A stretch of 64,000 bases of DNA, from contig LARU01000005.1 in NCBI GenBank assembly GCA_001274695.2, positions 62,001 through 126,000 on the forward strand. Reading direction: 5' to 3'. Source of the stretch: Azoarcus sp. PA01 (GTDB lineage Bacteria; Pseudomonadota; Gammaproteobacteria; Burkholderiales; Rhodocyclaceae). Below the pieces are notes generated by a model, which was not told where the DNA came from, did not search any database, and saw only the letters and a list, made by a program, of their open reading frames with translations. Each line of letters starts with the position of its first letter. The first letter of the stretch is position 1. A program made the position numbers and the translations under genes. Positions 52,950-61,555 of this stretch are shown here, in pieces.

Positions 52950-52983
52950 AGCCGCTGCAACTCTCGGATTGGATCGCCGCAAG
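52946..52983 (+). pseudogene. start of the next trb gene, truncated
   Basis: An ATG overlapping the trbN stop begins MKPLQLSDWIAARQ, then sequence homologous to a different transposase takes over. It is probably the stub of a trbO- or trbP-position gene cut by an insertion or deletion. Confidence 0.4.
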
Positions 52984-53105
52984 GCAAGTATCCGCGGCTC
53001 ATCGACTGGGTCGAGGCGAACATCGGCGAGACGCTCAGCTTCTACCGCCTGCCCCGCGCCCATCACAAGCATTTGAAGAGCACGAATATGCTCGAGCGGG
53101 TCAAT
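52983..53105 (+). pseudogene. IS256-family transposase fragment
   Basis: One frame reads KYPRLIDWVEANIGETLSFY, then RLPRAHHKHLKSTNMLERVN, the well-conserved C-terminal region of IS256/Mutator transposases. Only about 40 codons remain. The following 230 bp to 53335 show no recognised gene. Confidence 0.8.
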
Positions 53106-53435
53106 TCTGACTCGAGCAGGCGATCCGAGGGGGCCCACAGACAGCAGCTCGGCCGGAACGGCCATTGGCGACCGAAGCCGCTTACGACAGGAATGTGCAG
53201 GTCAGCGGTCATCGACAGGGAAATCGTCGCCAATGAGTGCTTGGAACTTCCGCAGATAACAGGACCGCGACCCGATGCGGTCCGTCGGCCCGCGCTGGCG
53301 CAAGACCGGAGCGACCGGCATGGGTAGATCGGCTGCATGGCTGCGGCGACGCGTGCGCCCCCGGTAGGAGGTATGCATACGCAGAAATGTGTATCCCATA
53401 TACTTGGGTGCACCGACTCTACCGTGATCCATGCG

Positions 53436-56400
53436 ATGGCAACGCGATATGAAGGCTCCATTCCGGAGCGGTTTCACCTGTGCGGCAGTATTGGCGGAAA
53501 TGAGGTCCAGCAACTGCGTGTCGAGGCGATACGCGGTTGCTTGGAAGTTAAGGAAGAGGCCGACCCGAGAGGCCGCATCTTAGCCTATGACGTCATGATG
53601 CCAGACGGCGAACACATCCGTGTTCTTCCCAGTGGCGCGGACCCCGGCAACGTCGGGGGGGACATTCTGGTCACCACGAAGACCGGTTTTCCCAGCGGCG
53701 AGCGGGGATGGGATCTGGCGTCGAGTCGTGGGGCGCGCTGGCTGTCACCGTTGCCGCAGGCGCCCGAATCCACGGACGTCGCGGCTGCGCAGGCTCGTCG
53801 CGACCTGGTCCTGCGAAGCTGGCGGGACCAGTTCTTTTTCCGAGAGGAGGAAATCCTGGAGGACGACACCGTATCGCCTGGGCTGCGCGGGCCGCAGATG
53901 GGCGCACTGCACGCCGTCCTCGCGCACTGGAAGGTGTCTGACGCCACAGCCACCGTAGTCATGCCAACGGGCACCGGCAAGACTGAAACTATGCTGGCAC
54001 TGTTGGTGGCGAGGCGGATCCCGCGATTGCTTGTCGTTGTGCCCTCTGATGCACTGCGCGTACAGGTGGGGCGAAAATTCCTAACCTTGGGTTGGCTGAA
54101 GGCATTCGGCGTCGTCGGTCAGGCGGCAAGCCTCCCCGTCGTAGGCATGCTCACGCGGATGCCCCAGTCCCGCGAAGACGCCGACCGAATCCTGATGCAA
54201 TGCAACGTCCTTGTGACAACGATGGCGATCGCCAGCGGCATGAGTCGGCGCGACGATGCGCTCGCGCAATGGGCATCGCACGTGTTCATCGACGAGGCCC
54301 ATCATGTCGCGGCCCAGACTTGGGATGCGTTCAAGGAGCGAATGGCTGCCGCGCACATCCTGCAGTTTACGGCGACACCATTCCGGCAGGACGGGAAACC
54401 CGTCGACGGCAAGATCATCTTCAACTATCCCCTCCGGCGGGCCCAGTCGGAGGGCTACTTTCGTGCCGTGTTGTTCAAGTCCGTCATAGAGTTCGATCCG
54501 CGGCAGGCTGACGCGGCGATCTGCGAAGCGGCCATCGCCGTCCTCAACAGAGACATGGCAGCCGGTCATGACCATCTGGTAATGGCGCGTGCCGCCTCGA
54601 TTCGGCGCGCCGAACTGTTGCATGCGATCTACCAGCAGATGGCACCCGAGCATCGGCCCGTCCTGGTGCACAGCCGGCAAGGCGCGGCGGCCCGCCAGGC
54701 TGGTCTGGCGGCTTTGCAGACACGTGCCTCGAGAATTGTCGTGTGTGTCGACATGCTTGGCGAGGGCTTTGACTTGCCAGCCCTCAAGATCGCGGCCTTG
54801 CATGACATGCACAAGAGCCTAGCGATCACCCTGCAGTTCACTGGCCGCTTTACCCGCTCGGCGAAAGGTATTGGCGAAGCCACTGTCATTGCTAATATTG
54901 CCGACGCTAATGTCGAGCAAAGGTTGCAGGCCCTCTACGCGGAGGACTCGGACTGGAACGAATTGTTGCGCAGGCTCAGCGAAGGGGCGACGCAGCGCGA
55001 GGTGCGCAGATCGGATTTCATCGACGGATTCCGGGAGGCCAGTCCGGTTATCTCGCTGCAGAATATCTTCCCAAAAATGAGCGCCGTCGTCTTCAAGACT
55101 GATTGCGCAGACTGGAAACCGGATGCCATCGTAAGAAAGTTTCCCGCGGGGCGGCTGTATGCCGGTCCCTACATCAACAGAGAAGCGAACACGCTTATCG
55201 TCGTCGCGCGCGAACTCCTGCCAGTTCCATGGGGCGACATCCGTGACCTCAAGGAAACGTTCTGGCATCTGTACCTGCTGCACTGGGATCGAGAAAGCGG
55301 CCTGCTGTTCATCAATAGTTCCGACAACAGTTCCGTTCACGAGGACCTTGCGACGGTTGTGGCTGGTGATTCGGCGCGGCTGATCCGGGGCGAACCCATC
55401 TTTCGGGCGATGCACGGACTGAACCGCTTCGTGATCATGAGTCTGGGGCTGAGGCATCTGCTCAGCCGCAACATACAGTTCTCCATGCACAATGGCGCGG
55501 ACGTGGCCCAGGCCCTCGTCACGGCAATGCGGGAAAACAAGGCAAAGTCGAATCTGTTTGGCAAGGGATTCGAGCACGGTGAACCGATCACGTTCGGGTG
55601 TTCCCAGAAGGGTCGTGTCTGGTCGTATCGGGTGGCCTACGACTTGTCCGAATGGGTCGAGTGGTGTCACGGCATTGGCGCCAAGCTCAATGACGAGAAT
55701 ATTTCGACCGTCGACGTGTTTCGCAACGTGGTGGTCCCGATCGAGGTCGAGGGCCGGCCGGAGACTGTTGCCATCGCCGTGGAGTGGCATCCGGATCTGC
55801 TCGCGCGACCGCAAGAGCGGGTGCTGATCCAAATTGGGCGACAGGAAGAGTCCCTCTACGACGTCGGACTGGCAATCACCTCTCACGATCCAGTCGGGCC
55901 ACTGCGGTTTTCCGTGGTGGCCGATCACATCGGTGCCGTAGTGGAGTATGAGGTCAGGATCGTAGAACGGCGGGCGACCTTCGTCAGGGTGTCGGGCCCG
56001 GAGGCGAGCATTTCAGTCGGGCGCGGGGCGTCCCGGCCGCTTGCCGAGTGGTTCGCGGAGAATCCGCCGACCCTCTATTTCGCCGATGGCGCCATGATGG
56101 TTGGCAATGAACTTTACCCGCTTCCGCAAGCGCACCGACGTATGCCGTTTCCGCTGGAGCGCATCATCGAATGGGATTGGCAGGGGACCGACATCCGCAT
56201 GGAATCGCAGCGCGAGGAACGTCGGCCAGCGTCGATTCAGCGCAAGGTTGTCCTGGGTCTGCTCGCAGAACCCGCGGCTACCCGTTTCGATGTCGTGTTC
56301 GACGATGACGGATCGGGAGAGATTGCCGATGTGGTTGCGCTGCGCGTGACAGAGAATGTGCTGCTCGTCCGCCTATATCACTGCAAGTATTCGAGCGAGG

Positions 56401-56744
56401 ATGCGGCGGGTGCGCGTGTAAAGGATCTCTACGAGGTGTGCGGTCAGGCGCAGCGCAGCGTGAGCTGGAAGGGGATGGTCTGGAAAATGTTGGACCGAAT
56501 GCGCCGGCGCGAGGTCGAGCGCAACCAGCGGGGCGGGACCCGTTTGGATCAAGGCGAGCTGGCAGACCTGCATACCATCGCACGCCGGCTCAATGTCCTG
56601 TCGGTCACCGTGGAAGTGTATGCCGTGCAGCCCGGGGTGTCGAAGCGGGACGTGAGTCCATCGCAGTTGGAGCTGCTGGGTGTGACGGAAAACTATCTGC
56701 GAGAAACCTACGACGTGCCGTTCTGGCTCATTGCAAATCACTAA
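53436..56744 (+). CDS. large DEAH-box helicase with nuclease-like C-terminal region
   Basis: About 1102 residues from ATG 53436; in-frame ATGs at 53337 and 53373 are possible and none has a clear binding site. Superfamily 2 motifs: Q/pre-I region PGLRGPQMGALHAVL, Walker A MPTGTGKTETM (about 175), DEAH in VFIDEAHHVAA, motif III FTATPFR, motif V VDMLGEGFDLP and motif VI QFTGRFTRSAKG. Near residues 950-1000, FDVVFDDDGSGEIADVVALR then LVRLYHCKYSSE looks like a PD-(D/E)xK-type nuclease core (D...HCK). The central 500 residues are unassigned. Such helicase-nuclease proteins occur in restriction-like and other anti-phage loci. The neighbouring reverse transcriptase supports a defence role, by inference. 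Confidence 0.75.
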   Translation: MATRYEGSIPERFHLCGSIGGNEVQQLRVEAIRGCLEVKEEADPRGRILAYDVMMPDGEHIRVLPSGADPGNVGGDILVTTKTGFPSGERGWDLASSRGARWLSPLPQAPESTDVAAAQARRDLVLRSWRDQFFFREEEILEDDTVSPGLRGPQMGALHAVLAHWKVSDATATVVMPTGTGKTETMLALLVARRIPRLLVVVPSDALRVQVGRKFLTLGWLKAFGVVGQAASLPVVGMLTRMPQSREDADRILMQCNVLVTTMAIASGMSRRDDALAQWASHVFIDEAHHVAAQTWDAFKERMAAAHILQFTATPFRQDGKPVDGKIIFNYPLRRAQSEGYFRAVLFKSVIEFDPRQADAAICEAAIAVLNRDMAAGHDHLVMARAASIRRAELLHAIYQQMAPEHRPVLVHSRQGAAARQAGLAALQTRASRIVVCVDMLGEGFDLPALKIAALHDMHKSLAITLQFTGRFTRSAKGIGEATVIANIADANVEQRLQALYAEDSDWNELLRRLSEGATQREVRRSDFIDGFREASPVISLQNIFPKMSAVVFKTDCADWKPDAIVRKFPAGRLYAGPYINREANTLIVVARELLPVPWGDIRDLKETFWHLYLLHWDRESGLLFINSSDNSSVHEDLATVVAGDSARLIRGEPIFRAMHGLNRFVIMSLGLRHLLSRNIQFSMHNGADVAQALVTAMRENKAKSNLFGKGFEHGEPITFGCSQKGRVWSYRVAYDLSEWVEWCHGIGAKLNDENISTVDVFRNVVVPIEVEGRPETVAIAVEWHPDLLARPQERVLIQIGRQEESLYDVGLAITSHDPVGPLRFSVVADHIGAVVEYEVRIVERRATFVRVSGPEASISVGRGASRPLAEWFAENPPTLYFADGAMMVGNELYPLPQAHRRMPFPLERIIEWDWQGTDIRMESQREERRPASIQRKVVLGLLAEPAATRFDVVFDDDGSGEIADVVALRVTENVLLVRLYHCKYSSEDAAGARVKDLYEVCGQAQRSVSWKGMVWKMLDRMRRREVERNQRGGTRLDQGELADLHTIARRLNVLSVTVEVYAVQPGVSKRDVSPSQLELLGVTENYLRETYDVPFWLIANH

Positions 56745-57076
56745 CGGGTTGGGTTTGTCAGCCCCATGCGCGACGTTTCATATCCGCCTACGCAGATAAT
56801 GGCGACATCAGCGGTGGCCGCTCAAGGCTCGATGGCCGATTCCAGGGGCGCACGGATCCATGCGGGAGCGACGTCATGATTTTTAATGAGAGATGACATA
56901 GCAGCCAGGAGAGGTTCAGGAGCGTCGGCACCCTTAAGCGGATATCCACAATCGACGATGCCCTGAAGACCTCTGAGCAGATCGAGATCTGACCGCGTCG
57001 CTCGGCCGCCCGCCGGGGGCACTAGACGCAACGGGCGGCCGCTGACGGGCGAGATCCGAGAGGGGGCCTGTCGGCC

Positions 57077-58690
57077 GAGGCTGTGTAAAAACGCCTCTTA
57101 TGGCATGATATTGGCATTGTTGTCAGGGTGATCGGGTGCCATGAAACGATTCATCGAAGGACAGTGCCGGACACAGAGCGCATTACTACCCGAGAGTCTG
57201 GATGACTTTGTCGCCGAGACAAATCCGGTACGGGTGATCGACGTCTTCGTCGATGAGCTTGATCTGCGCAAGCTGGGCTTCGCTGGCGTCGATCCAGCGG
57301 CCACCGGACGCCCCGCCTACCATCCGGCCGCGCTCCTCAAACTCTACATCTACGGCTACCTGAACCGGATCCAGTCGAGTCGGCGCCTGGAGCGCGAAGC
57401 TCAGCGCAACCTGGAGTTGATGTGGCTCATCGGACGCCTGACGCCCGACTTCAAGACCATCGCCAACTTCCGCAAGGACAATCCGAAGGGCATCCGTGGC
57501 GTCTGTCGCCAGTTCGTCGTGCTGTGCCGCGAACTGGGACTGTTCGCCGAAGCGGTGGTCGCGATCGACGGCAGCAAATTCAAGGCAGTCAATAACCGCG
57601 ATCGCAACTTCACCAGCGCCAAGCTGCAACGGCGCATGGAAGAGATCGAATCGAGCATCGAGCGCTACCTGGTCGAGATGGACAGCGCTGACCGGCAAGA
57701 GCCGGCTGTGGCCCAGGCGAAGAAGGAGCGACTGCAGGACAAGATTACGACGCTGAAGGCGCGAATGAAGGAACTCGAAGCGATCGGCGTGCAGCTCGAG
57801 AACGCGCCCGACAAGCAGGTTTCCCTCACGGATCCCGACGCCCGCTCGATGAAGACGCGGGGCACGGGCATCGTCGGCTACAACGTGCAGACGGCCGTCG
57901 AGACCAAGAACCACCTGATCGTCGCCCACGAGGTAACCAACGACGGGCTGGACCGAGATCAACTGAGCAAGATGGGCAAGCAGGCCCGCAAGGCGATGCG
58001 AGTGGAGTACCTCACGGCAATCGCCGATCGGGGCTATTTCAAGAGCGAGGAAATCCTCGCCTGCCACAAAGCCGGCGTCGTGCCGCTCGTTCCGAAAAGC
58101 ACGACTTCCAACGCGAAAGCCGAGGGGCGGTTCGACCGGGCAGACTTCGTGTACGACCGTGACAACGACGAGTACGTCTGTCCAGCCGGCGAGCGCCTGA
58201 TCTGGCGCTTTGCGCGAGTCGAGGCGAGGCTGACGATGAATCGCTACTGGAGCTCATCCTGCCCGCGATGTGCCCTCAAGCACCAATGCACCCCGAGTGA
58301 CTATCGGCGTGTGAGCCGCTGGGTGCATGAGGAAGAGCTGGAGGTCATGCAGGCGCGGCTCGATAAAGCGCCGGACAGTATGCGTATCCGACGTCGGACG
58401 GTCGAACACCCCTTCGGCACCCTCAAGGCGTGGATGGGCGCGACCCACTTTCTGACCAAGGGCCTCGAACGCGTCCGAACGGAGATGAGTTTGCACGTTC
58501 TGGCGTACAACCTGAAGCGAGTAATGAATCTGATGGGAAACGAGGCACTGATGGCAGCGATGCGGGCCTGAAGCAGGTCTATTACGTCCTCAATAACGCC
58601 GCCTCGCCGCCAGCGAATGACTTGAATTGCCAAGAGTCCTGCCGACGCGGACGCCGGGCAGCGCAGGTTGAACCGTTTTTACACAGCCTC
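57077..58690 (+). mobile_element. IS1182-family insertion sequence, copy 2 (1614 bp), inverted to copy 1
   Basis: The ends are GAGGCTGTGTAAAAACG and its inverse. The target duplication is GGCC at 57073-57076 and 58691-58694. The encoded protein is identical to copy 1, in opposite orientation. Confidence 0.93.
57141..58571 (+). CDS. IS1182-family transposase (copy 2)
   Basis: 476 residues, identical to the protein at 35195-36625, with intact IDGSKF, ADRGYFK and EHPFGTLKAW motifs. Confidence 0.95.
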   Translation: MKRFIEGQCRTQSALLPESLDDFVAETNPVRVIDVFVDELDLRKLGFAGVDPAATGRPAYHPAALLKLYIYGYLNRIQSSRRLEREAQRNLELMWLIGRLTPDFKTIANFRKDNPKGIRGVCRQFVVLCRELGLFAEAVVAIDGSKFKAVNNRDRNFTSAKLQRRMEEIESSIERYLVEMDSADRQEPAVAQAKKERLQDKITTLKARMKELEAIGVQLENAPDKQVSLTDPDARSMKTRGTGIVGYNVQTAVETKNHLIVAHEVTNDGLDRDQLSKMGKQARKAMRVEYLTAIADRGYFKSEEILACHKAGVVPLVPKSTTSNAKAEGRFDRADFVYDRDNDEYVCPAGERLIWRFARVEARLTMNRYWSSSCPRCALKHQCTPSDYRRVSRWVHEEELEVMQARLDKAPDSMRIRRRTVEHPFGTLKAWMGATHFLTKGLERVRTEMSLHVLAYNLKRVMNLMGNEALMAAMRA

Positions 58691-59061
58691 GGCCAAAAGC
58701 CAACATTTCGGCGCACTCCATGACATTGGCCAGTCGTTGCCGGGCGTGGCGGTCCTTAAGCCAGCGTCTGCACCATGGACAGACGATGAAATCGTCAATG
58801 CCGGCACACGTCGGTACGCGATAGACATAGGTGCGTTCGCCACGTATGCTGTGGTTCTGCCGATAGAGAGGTCATGTGCCGGCATTCACGAGGTGTTATG
58901 AATGCAGATAGGTATCGAACTCGCTATTCATCGCTAAAGCGCAAGCGGATCTCCTCTCCGTCACGGGGCCGTCGTTATGCAGCGCATCAAGTGCAATGCG
59001 GCATTCCCGTCTCCCTAAGAATAAAGTTAGGCCTCGCAATCAGGGCCCAGGCAATTTCCTT

Positions 59062-60546
59062 ATGACCGCGACTTTCGATTTCATCAAAGCAGATTTCGGG
59101 GCAACGCTCTTTCCGCTTAAGACGAATCTGCTCATGGCCGAGCGGCATGAAGCAGAGATCAGCGAATACATCTACCAGAAGGTCCTGGACGAGCAGAACA
59201 AAGCGGACAACTTCCTGCCGCAGCAGAGGGTGCACGCGACAAAGCCTCATGGACACCTTCGAAGGACGTTGAAGCTTGACCCCGTTGCAGAGTATTTTCT
59301 GTACGACGTGTGCTACCGGAACCGGTCGATCTTTCGGCCTGAAGTGAGCAAGACCCGGCGGAGTTTTGGCTACCGGTTCAAGGACGGTGCGCACGTGTCG
59401 GTGCACTCAGCATACGGAGAGTACAAGCAGTGCCTCATTGAAAATGATAAGGCCTTCTCACACAAGCTACAGTTCGACATAGCAGCTTACTTCAACAGCC
59501 TGTATCACCACGACATAGCGCATTGGTTCGCCGCCGCCCCGGCCGTCTCAGACGTAGACAGCAAGGCAATGGGTCAGTTTCTACGTGAGATCAACGCAGG
59601 AAGAAGTGTCGACTTTCTTCCGCAGGGCATTTATCCAAGCAAGATGATCGGCAACGAGTTCCTCAAACTCGTTGATCTTGCAGGTCAGGTGAAGTCATCC
59701 TGCTTGGTCCGATTCATGGACGACTTCACCTTGTTTGATGAAAAGCCGGACGTGCTTCGACAAGATTTCGTTCGCATCCAGCAACTTCTTGGGCAATACG
59801 GACTCAATGTGAACCCCGGAAAGACCTGCTACGACAAAAGCGTCACTGGAGTCGAAGAAACGCTCTCCAAGATTCATGAGTCATTGAAGGAGATCGTCCA
59901 GGAGGTTCACGAGATTCACGGGGCGTCATCTGTTGACCTGGTTGAGATCGAGACTGAGATCGAATCGACTTTGACTGCCGACCAAGTTAACGCCCTGTTA
60001 GCGTTGCTTAAGGACGAGGCGCTCGAAGAGTCGGATGCGGACCTAATACTGAGTTTTCTGCGCGCCCATAGCGACAGTATTCTTGAGCACATCCCTGCGT
60101 TGCTGGGGCGCTTTCCCAATCTCTCCAAGCATCTCTATTCGGTGTGCGGCACTATCTCTGAGAAGTTCGACTTGGCCGACATCCTGCTTGGGTACCTCAA
60201 GACCGAGACCTTCTTTCTTGAGTACCAGCTGTTCTGGCTCACGTGCATCGTCGAAGACCATCTTATGGGACACGGCTGCTACGGGCAGCTCCTCATCAAG
60301 CTCTATGAGCTGTCACAGGATTTCAAAGTAGCACGTGCGAAGGTGCTAGAGATTCCTGAGCAAGGCTTTGGGTTCAAAGAAATCCGAAGTGAGTACCTTA
60401 AGACTGGTCAGTCCGATTGGCTGTCGTGGGCGTCAGCTATGGGGTCGAGGTCACTCAAGGCCGCTGAGAGAAACTACGTCTTGGACTACTTTTCGAAGGG
60501 GTCCCCCATGAATTTCCTTATCGCTGGCTGCGTGAAGAAGTTTTGA
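59062..60546 (+). CDS. reverse transcriptase of the unknown-group/abortive-infection type
   Basis: About 494 residues from ATG 59062; the frame is open back to 58996 with no better start. Reverse-transcriptase motifs: motif A KLQFDIAAYFNSLYHHDIAHW-like (given in part: FDIAAYFNSLY), motif B FLPQGIYPSKMIGNEFL, motif C RFMDDFTLF with the catalytic DD, then LNVNPGKTCY. There is no maturase or group II X domain and no retron-type VTG. The C-terminal 250 residues are helical, with repeat-like LLALLKDEALEESDADLILS, as in AbiA/DRT-type (UG) defence reverse transcriptases. Its codon use and GC content are visibly lower than the flanks, suggesting transfer. Which DRT class it belongs to cannot be decided by eye. 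The short leader 58895-59061 could hold a non-coding RNA. Confidence 0.8.
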   Translation: MTATFDFIKADFGATLFPLKTNLLMAERHEAEISEYIYQKVLDEQNKADNFLPQQRVHATKPHGHLRRTLKLDPVAEYFLYDVCYRNRSIFRPEVSKTRRSFGYRFKDGAHVSVHSAYGEYKQCLIENDKAFSHKLQFDIAAYFNSLYHHDIAHWFAAAPAVSDVDSKAMGQFLREINAGRSVDFLPQGIYPSKMIGNEFLKLVDLAGQVKSSCLVRFMDDFTLFDEKPDVLRQDFVRIQQLLGQYGLNVNPGKTCYDKSVTGVEETLSKIHESLKEIVQEVHEIHGASSVDLVEIETEIESTLTADQVNALLALLKDEALEESDADLILSFLRAHSDSILEHIPALLGRFPNLSKHLYSVCGTISEKFDLADILLGYLKTETFFLEYQLFWLTCIVEDHLMGHGCYGQLLIKLYELSQDFKVARAKVLEIPEQGFGFKEIRSEYLKTGQSDWLSWASAMGSRSLKAAERNYVLDYFSKGSPMNFLIAGCVKKF

Positions 60547-60701
60547 ATGCGACTCCGACCGCTAGGCCTAACAGGGTGGTCGAAGGGCGGCTACGCCACT
60601 GGGAGGCCGCGCCGGTGGAGCTGGCCCATTGCCCCTCCCTTCACTTTGAGCGTAAGCGTCCGCCCAGCACCGTCTTCCGTCCCTGACTGGGTTCCCCCAG
60701 A

Positions 60702-61148
60702 GTGGTGCCCACCAAATATCTGGTGGGGACCACTTTGGCCACGAATGGCATCACCCGGGTAACCCGCAAGGGGCGTCCGAACTACCCGATCGACTTCAAG
60801 CGCCAGCTCGCCGCCCTCGCGTGCGAGCCGGGGATCTCGGTGGCGAAGCTCGCGCTCGCGCATGGCCTCAATGCCAACCTGCTGTTCAAGTGGCGCCGCC
60901 ACTACCGTGCCGGCCTGTTCGGCAGGCCACAACCGGAGCACGTAGCGGCTGCGACGCCTGGCGGGAGCATGATGCCGAAACTGCTGCCGGTGATGACTTT
61001 GTCGGCGACGGCCAGGCAGGACTTGGCGGGCGTGGAGCAGGCGGCTGCGCTCGAGATCGTCGTGGGCGGCGCCACCGTGCGGGTGCTCGGCGAGGTCAGT
61101 CGCGAGGCGCTGCGCACGGTCCTCGATTGTCTGGCCGAGCGGGCATGA
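60702..61148 (+). CDS. tnpA: IS66-family TnpA
   Basis: About 148 residues from a GTG (start uncertain). A helix-turn-helix of the Tnp_1/InsN type is seen (RPNYPIDFKRQLAALACEPG then VAKLALAHGLNANLLFKWRR). Its stop overlaps the tnpB start. Confidence 0.88.
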   Translation: MVPTKYLVGTTLATNGITRVTRKGRPNYPIDFKRQLAALACEPGISVAKLALAHGLNANLLFKWRRHYRAGLFGRPQPEHVAAATPGGSMMPKLLPVMTLSATARQDLAGVEQAAALEIVVGGATVRVLGEVSREALRTVLDCLAERA

Positions 61149-61492
61149 TCGGCCTGCCGGCGCACACACGCATCTGGCTCGTAGCCGGAGTCACTGACAT
61201 GCGGCGCGGCATGGACGGCTTGGCAGCGCTCGTGCAAGGGGCGCTCGCCGAGAATCCGTTCTCCGGGCATGTCTTCATCTTCCGGGGGCGGCGGGGCGAT
61301 CTCGTGAAGCTGCTGTGGTGGAGCGGCGACGGCCTGTGTCTCTTCGCGAAGCGCCTCGAACGGGGTCGCTTCATCTGGCCGCAGGCGACCGAGGGGGCGG
61401 TGCATCTGACGACGGCGCAGCTGTCGATGCTGCTCGAGGGCATCGACTGGCGTCGGCCCGAGCGGACCTGGCAGCCCGACTGCGCGGCGTAA
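61145..61492 (+). CDS. tnpB: IS66-family TnpB (ORF2)
   Basis: A 115-residue protein starting MIGLPAHTRIWLVAGVTDMR with the conserved RRGMDGLAALVQ, FIFRGRRGDLVKLLWW and FAKRLERGRFIWPQ. It is needed for IS66 transposition; its role is unclear. Confidence 0.93.
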   Translation: MIGLPAHTRIWLVAGVTDMRRGMDGLAALVQGALAENPFSGHVFIFRGRRGDLVKLLWWSGDGLCLFAKRLERGRFIWPQATEGAVHLTTAQLSMLLEGIDWRRPERTWQPDCAA

Positions 61493-61555
61493 GTCAAGAG
61501 GCATATCGGGCACGGGGGGCTGTTCACGCCTCGCAGCATCGCGTAGACTCTCGTC

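Larger units (their letters stand above)
56822..58880 (-). pseudogene. minus-strand gene split by IS1182-type copy 2
   Basis: On the minus strand, 58695 to about 58870 reads GERTYVYRVPTCAGIDDFIV, CPWCRRWLKDRHARQRLANV and MECAEMLAF. After removal of the IS and one GGCC it continues without a break into GRQAPSRISPVSGRPLRLVP ... APLESAIEP and a stop at 56822. The uninterrupted frame is about 145 codons. No start codon is seen before an upstream in-frame stop near 58872, so the 5' end is missing or altered. CPWC with later Cys hints at a zinc site. The family is not recognised. Confidence 0.5.
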
